From positions 1,178,001 through 1,242,000 of the forward strand of contig CP082782.1 in NCBI GenBank assembly GCA_028752135.1: 64,000 nt of DNA, written 5' to 3'. The notes under the pieces are model-generated. The model worked only from the letters and a program-made list of their open reading frames with translations. It did not search any database and was not told where the DNA came from. Position numbers and translations under genes: made by a program. This document shows, piece by piece, positions 62,501 through 64,000 of this stretch. This DNA comes from Ehrlichia sp028752135. Its GTDB lineage: Bacteria > Pseudomonadota > Alphaproteobacteria > Rickettsiales > Anaplasmataceae. Position 1 is the first letter of the stretch, and each line of letters begins with the position of its first letter.

Positions 62501-62849
62501 TCTCCCTTTTCTGCTCTAATTCTTGAGGTAACATAGATAAGCAATCAAGAGAGCTTAACACTTGATTACCTGCATGTATCTGCTGATACAATTCTTTACC
62601 AGGGTCTTTACTTCCTTCTATTCCTTTCACAAAACAAACATCAAATGAAAATTGTACTTCCCTTACATAATAATTCATCTCTTGATATTTTTCTAGATCT
62701 TTCCGTGAAAATGTAGATTTTTTTTCCTCGTCATCTATTTTATCAACAACCTGCTCAGTCTTTTTTAATTCTTCTACACTAGAACATCCTAATTGCATCG
62801 ATCCTTTTACTAGCTGATCTATTCCCTCACTCTTGACCAAAACATCCAT
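59580..62849 (-). CDS. 3' part of a giant hypothetical protein with two copies of an unknown domain and ELEP repeats
   Basis: Not recognised. The open frame has 1089 residues: an acidic, Ser/Lys-rich first quarter (1-300), domain copy 1 (about 323-510), a linker with five tandem ELEP units (about 623-645), and domain copy 2 (about 688-940), then a basic C-terminal region. The copies share DRE(I/L)...HG(I/K)LK, HTR(K/L)IMEIV(D/N)NF, (V/I)(K/R)R(I/L)(V/I)YCF and VSR(I/L)VY in the same order. Its ATG overlaps the stop of the preceding frame by one base. Adding one A upstream joins both frames into a 1371-residue protein with an N-terminal membrane anchor, so this is probably not an independent gene. 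Confidence 0.78.
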   Translation of the reverse strand: MDVLVKSEGIDQLVKGSMQLGCSSVEELKKTEQVVDKIDDEEKKSTFSRKDLEKYQEMNYYVREVQFSFDVCFVKGIEGSKDPGKELYQQIHAGNQVLSSLDCLSMLPQELEQKREIDFILKDYNQEDCAIGESTMTRSRGVDTHVAKDSTANCLNSAKPGESEKKKDDKDKGKKNVHVITPEIVKFYRMILHPSGTEQLANVKREAAAQVNTGSEVLKNPVGPSSSDRYISKTTSVEENAAKSGESSIKNAITVGNRSTDVVEQSKDSVTTQKQSAKSDCTPASEDLSGMEGDIVKLGLVIDDLIRQEMKDAGEYKVTVDIDVVDREITELHGILKEMVEKSGMIFRVRNDSYVLPVPHFLNGIVSTDEHVRFLQNQHTRKIMEIVDNFSPIIYMLYHQNARILPQEWDLITKILRSYPSIIENTYVKRIVYCFKLLYKLKLELNKILTNKQPEKIISFCRVRYNMVLLELCEIFDHANGAYIEPLVSRIVYGFDLFDGNARDVMQNLLDMCLSEESATYDEALVKQILESNDTIYSTSEEVKMRNKIDMQKISEHSLIRYKVAKGLTSGDLYKVLFYLRCREGSIYYGMPIDMLLPEDRGLSIDDLIVRVNPNAPSKSKFKLELEPELEPELEPELEPELEPEPVKKSGFAKFLESTKNKAKNTVNKLTWYNRIQLNPVKDISSIDRELLNIHGKLKKIMKRAGLSFVEESLDYMLPEPILVSDMWKKTKVSDSDKLLQGKHTRLIMEIVNNFFPIIRKYISGDSTISDAEMKVVRDFITYDASLCLDMLSSVYIRRLIYCFLNMYCYSINLERKVLKSKNQYEQIMQQICDIENAEIKNLFALGEPVAEDLDVSEKYAKYAEKELDNKTIKDSLYKELGELRNDIITNKRQLSKVMADMQGIKSANIDYIERMVSRLVYACHVYDEPAKDFFGNIIKISAISLDINNFKGLDYDPVRGLFEFHIDSSSVLDGLKENSMLGPIKLVKASGIIPLNIVSPLIDKVLRKQYERFMCRAEDKKRSHVIEGNYKLREKIRRKEFLKKRINDACPVRFIDDLGPLSTASLPLNCVTLCNTEQVNKNIVHSSK
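60919..60978. repeat. 12-bp tandem repeat coding for ELEP units
   Basis: Head-to-tail copies of ggttctagttca (plus strand), four exact and a fifth changed at its end, inside the giant hypothetical gene. Read on the minus strand they encode Glu-Leu-Glu-Pro units that link the two copies of the unknown domain. Such an array should vary in copy number between strains. Confidence 0.9.
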
Positions 62850-63694
62850 TACCTCTGTTCCATCCGTCTCATTAATAGCATGACTAGTATTTTCTTTTTT
62901 TCTGGAACATGCATTGATTCTTCTTTACAATCTTCATCAGAGGATTTTATTTTATTTAAGCTGTCAGTTGTATCTTCTATATTTTTATCACTATGTTCTG
63001 GGTTTGACGTTGTATCTTTTTCGGACTCAGCAGCAAGATCTAGATCATTTCGATCTTCTTTTAACTCTACTATTCCCTGAATAAGAGGTTTTAAATCACT
63101 ACCTTCCATTGCACTATGAATAGCTGAGGGAAGAATATAATTTTCTTCTAAGTTACTTACTTCATCAGAAGAATCTGCAGGGATAGTTATAGATTTAGGC
63201 GTCTGCTGATCAAGAATACTCTGAGGTCCCTCCCCTAGAGGAGTACTAGCATTCAGAGATAAAGTATCACCCCCATTTATAGATCCCCCATCTCTTTGAT
63301 CACTTGTACTACTCGCAATCAATTTACCAGCACTATCAGTATAATCATCTTGACCAGCAGACATATCATGCTTTAAAGAAGGATTATGCGACTCATCTAA
63401 GTCATCACCTAATACAACTTTTTCAGTAGATTCTGTATTACTCTCACTTATCTCATCTTCTTCTTTTAAAACAGGAAGTGTAGGTGTGAAAGATCGACGA
63501 ACATTCACAGCACCATTTTGTCTCATAGCAGATTGTGAATGCAGATCTTGCCCATTTTTAGAAGGTTCCTCAAGTTTATCTTGCATTGTCTCCCGTGACA
63601 ATGTCAGCAATCTCACTAAGCAACATGCAAACAAAATTAAAAGAAAAATTCCTACACATATAACCAGTGCTATATATTTTTTATGACTATTCAT
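62849..63694 (-). CDS. 5' part of the same giant hypothetical protein: membrane anchor and acidic region
   Basis: Not recognised. The open frame has 281 residues: an N-terminal membrane helix (about 8-31; IALVICVGIFLLILFACCLV) after a short basic lead, then an acidic Ser/Asp/Glu-rich, probably disordered region. The last residues turn abruptly hydrophobic and basic (ILVMLLMRRMEQR), unlike the rest. This follows a seven-A run (minus strand; 62895-62901). With eight A the text reads EKKENTSHAINETDGTEV and passes straight into the next long frame. I infer one gene, 59580-63694, whose product is anchored in the inner membrane or carries a signal peptide. An aagg ribosome site precedes the ATG. 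Confidence 0.78.
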   Translation of the reverse strand: MNSHKKYIALVICVGIFLLILFACCLVRLLTLSRETMQDKLEEPSKNGQDLHSQSAMRQNGAVNVRRSFTPTLPVLKEEDEISESNTESTEKVVLGDDLDESHNPSLKHDMSAGQDDYTDSAGKLIASSTSDQRDGGSINGGDTLSLNASTPLGEGPQSILDQQTPKSITIPADSSDEVSNLEENYILPSAIHSAMEGSDLKPLIQGIVELKEDRNDLDLAAESEKDTTSNPEHSDKNIEDTTDSLNKIKSSDEDCKEESMHVPEKKKILVMLLMRRMEQR

Positions 63695-63726
63695 ATTACC
63701 TTAATCAAAAAATTATTATCTAATAA

Positions 63727-63740
63727 ATTTTACGTAAAAT
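63727..63740. promoter_or_regulatory. 14-bp perfect palindrome upstream of the giant gene
   Basis: attttacgtaaaat is its own reverse complement and lies 32 bases before the start codon at 63694. It could be an operator, but a 14-bp AT palindrome can arise by chance here. Confidence 0.3.
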
Positions 63741-63860
63741 AATAATTAATAAATTAATCATAACATAAAAATATGCAATATCTATTAAAAAAATAATCTA
63801 TAAAGATTTAACTATAATATAATATTATAAACAAAATTAGGAGTACTAACTTAACACATA

Positions 63861-63935
63861 AAAAAAATACCATATCTATTTAAAAAAAGTATTAATAAAT
63901 TAAAACTATTTTTTAAATAGATATGGTAATTTTTT
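63861..63935 (-). terminator. strong bidirectional hairpin at the right edge
   Basis: A 23-24 base stem: 63868-63890 (taccatatctatttaaaaaa and gt after it) pairs with 63905-63928, with one mismatch or bulge and a 14-base loop. A and T runs flank it on both sides, so it can end transcription in either direction. It lies 14 bases after the stop codon of the partial gene at 63950-64000, which it most likely terminates. Confidence 0.8.
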
Positions 63936-63949
63936 ATTTTAAGCATATA

Positions 63950-64000
63950 TTATAACATTAACGTAGAAACAGCATGCTCTACATAAACCTCAGTTAATTC
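63950..64000 (-). CDS. partial CDS, C-terminal end of a gene beyond the window
   Basis: On the minus strand one frame reads ELTEVYVEHAVSTLML and stops at 63952-63950, right before the strong hairpin. The position of the stop just ahead of a terminator supports a real gene running in from the right edge. Sixteen residues are too few to name it. Confidence 0.45.
   Translation of the reverse strand, partial: ELTEVYVEHAVSTLML

Overview
The window is chromosomal DNA of an obligately intracellular alphaproteobacterium of the family Anaplasmataceae, most likely the genus Ehrlichia; the species cannot be fixed from the sequence alone. The grounds are very high A+T, low coding density with many gene-free gaps of 0.3-1 kb, Rickettsiales-like gene content (ppdK, a fused TRAP permease, scattered ccm genes, NtrY, thyX, an Mrp/Nuo-like subunit), and long acidic repeat-bearing proteins without recognisable family. 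There are no rRNAs, insertion sequences, prophage genes or CRISPR arrays, and one tRNA gene, tRNA-Val(UAC).

Layout. 0.4-12 kb, plus strand: aspS, a HAD phosphatase with an RDD membrane protein, ppdK, an alpha/beta hydrolase behind a perfect 34-bp palindrome, an MrpD/NuoM-like antiporter subunit (frame-disrupted), membrane cytochrome c with a second hydrolase. 12.9-15.1 kb, minus: tRNA-Val, folD, gmk. 16.2-18.8 kb, plus: ccmC, ruvA, ruvB. 19.3-34.5 kb, minus: a Bcr-type MFS exporter, thyX, sdhB-sdhA, then the run TRAP permease, cvpA, rpsF, rpsR, rplI, glyA, cyaY, ABC exporter. 35-40 kb, plus: radA, ccmG, a bolA-glutaredoxin fusion, ligA. 40.5-44.5 kb, minus: rnd, ntrY, a cold shock gene. 44.8-48 kb, plus: an epimerase, dcd, decayed partial copies of ccmA and then intact ccmA. 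49-51 kb: ctaA and a DsbA-like oxidoreductase. 51.3-63.7 kb: very long acidic hypothetical proteins around the divergent hisS/purC pair, ending at a strong hairpin and the tail of one further minus-strand gene.

Function. Several genes serve haem and respiration: ccmA, ccmC and ccmG (cytochrome c maturation), a cytochrome c, ctaA (haem A), sdhAB, and cyaY plus BolA-Grx (Fe-S supply). Others serve one-carbon and nucleotide metabolism (glyA, folD, thyX, dcd, purC, gmk), DNA repair (ruvAB, radA, ligA) and translation (aspS, hisS, rpsF, rpsR, rplI).

Main observations. First, five genes are broken by what looks like a one-base length change in a 7-8 base homopolymer: the MrpD-like gene, the MFS gene, rplI and two giant hypothetical genes. 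One correction each restores full-length proteins of 505, 403, 203, 1270 and 1371 residues. This is either systematic homopolymer sequencing error or slippage-prone genes, and it decides how the window is annotated. Second, the 1371-residue protein holds two copies of an unrecognised helical domain joined by an ELEP tandem-repeat linker, with a possible third divergent copy in the next gene. Third, there are tandem decayed copies of the 5' part of ccmA, a BolA-glutaredoxin fusion with an ATGA at its joint, and the perfect palindrome upstream of a hydrolase gene.
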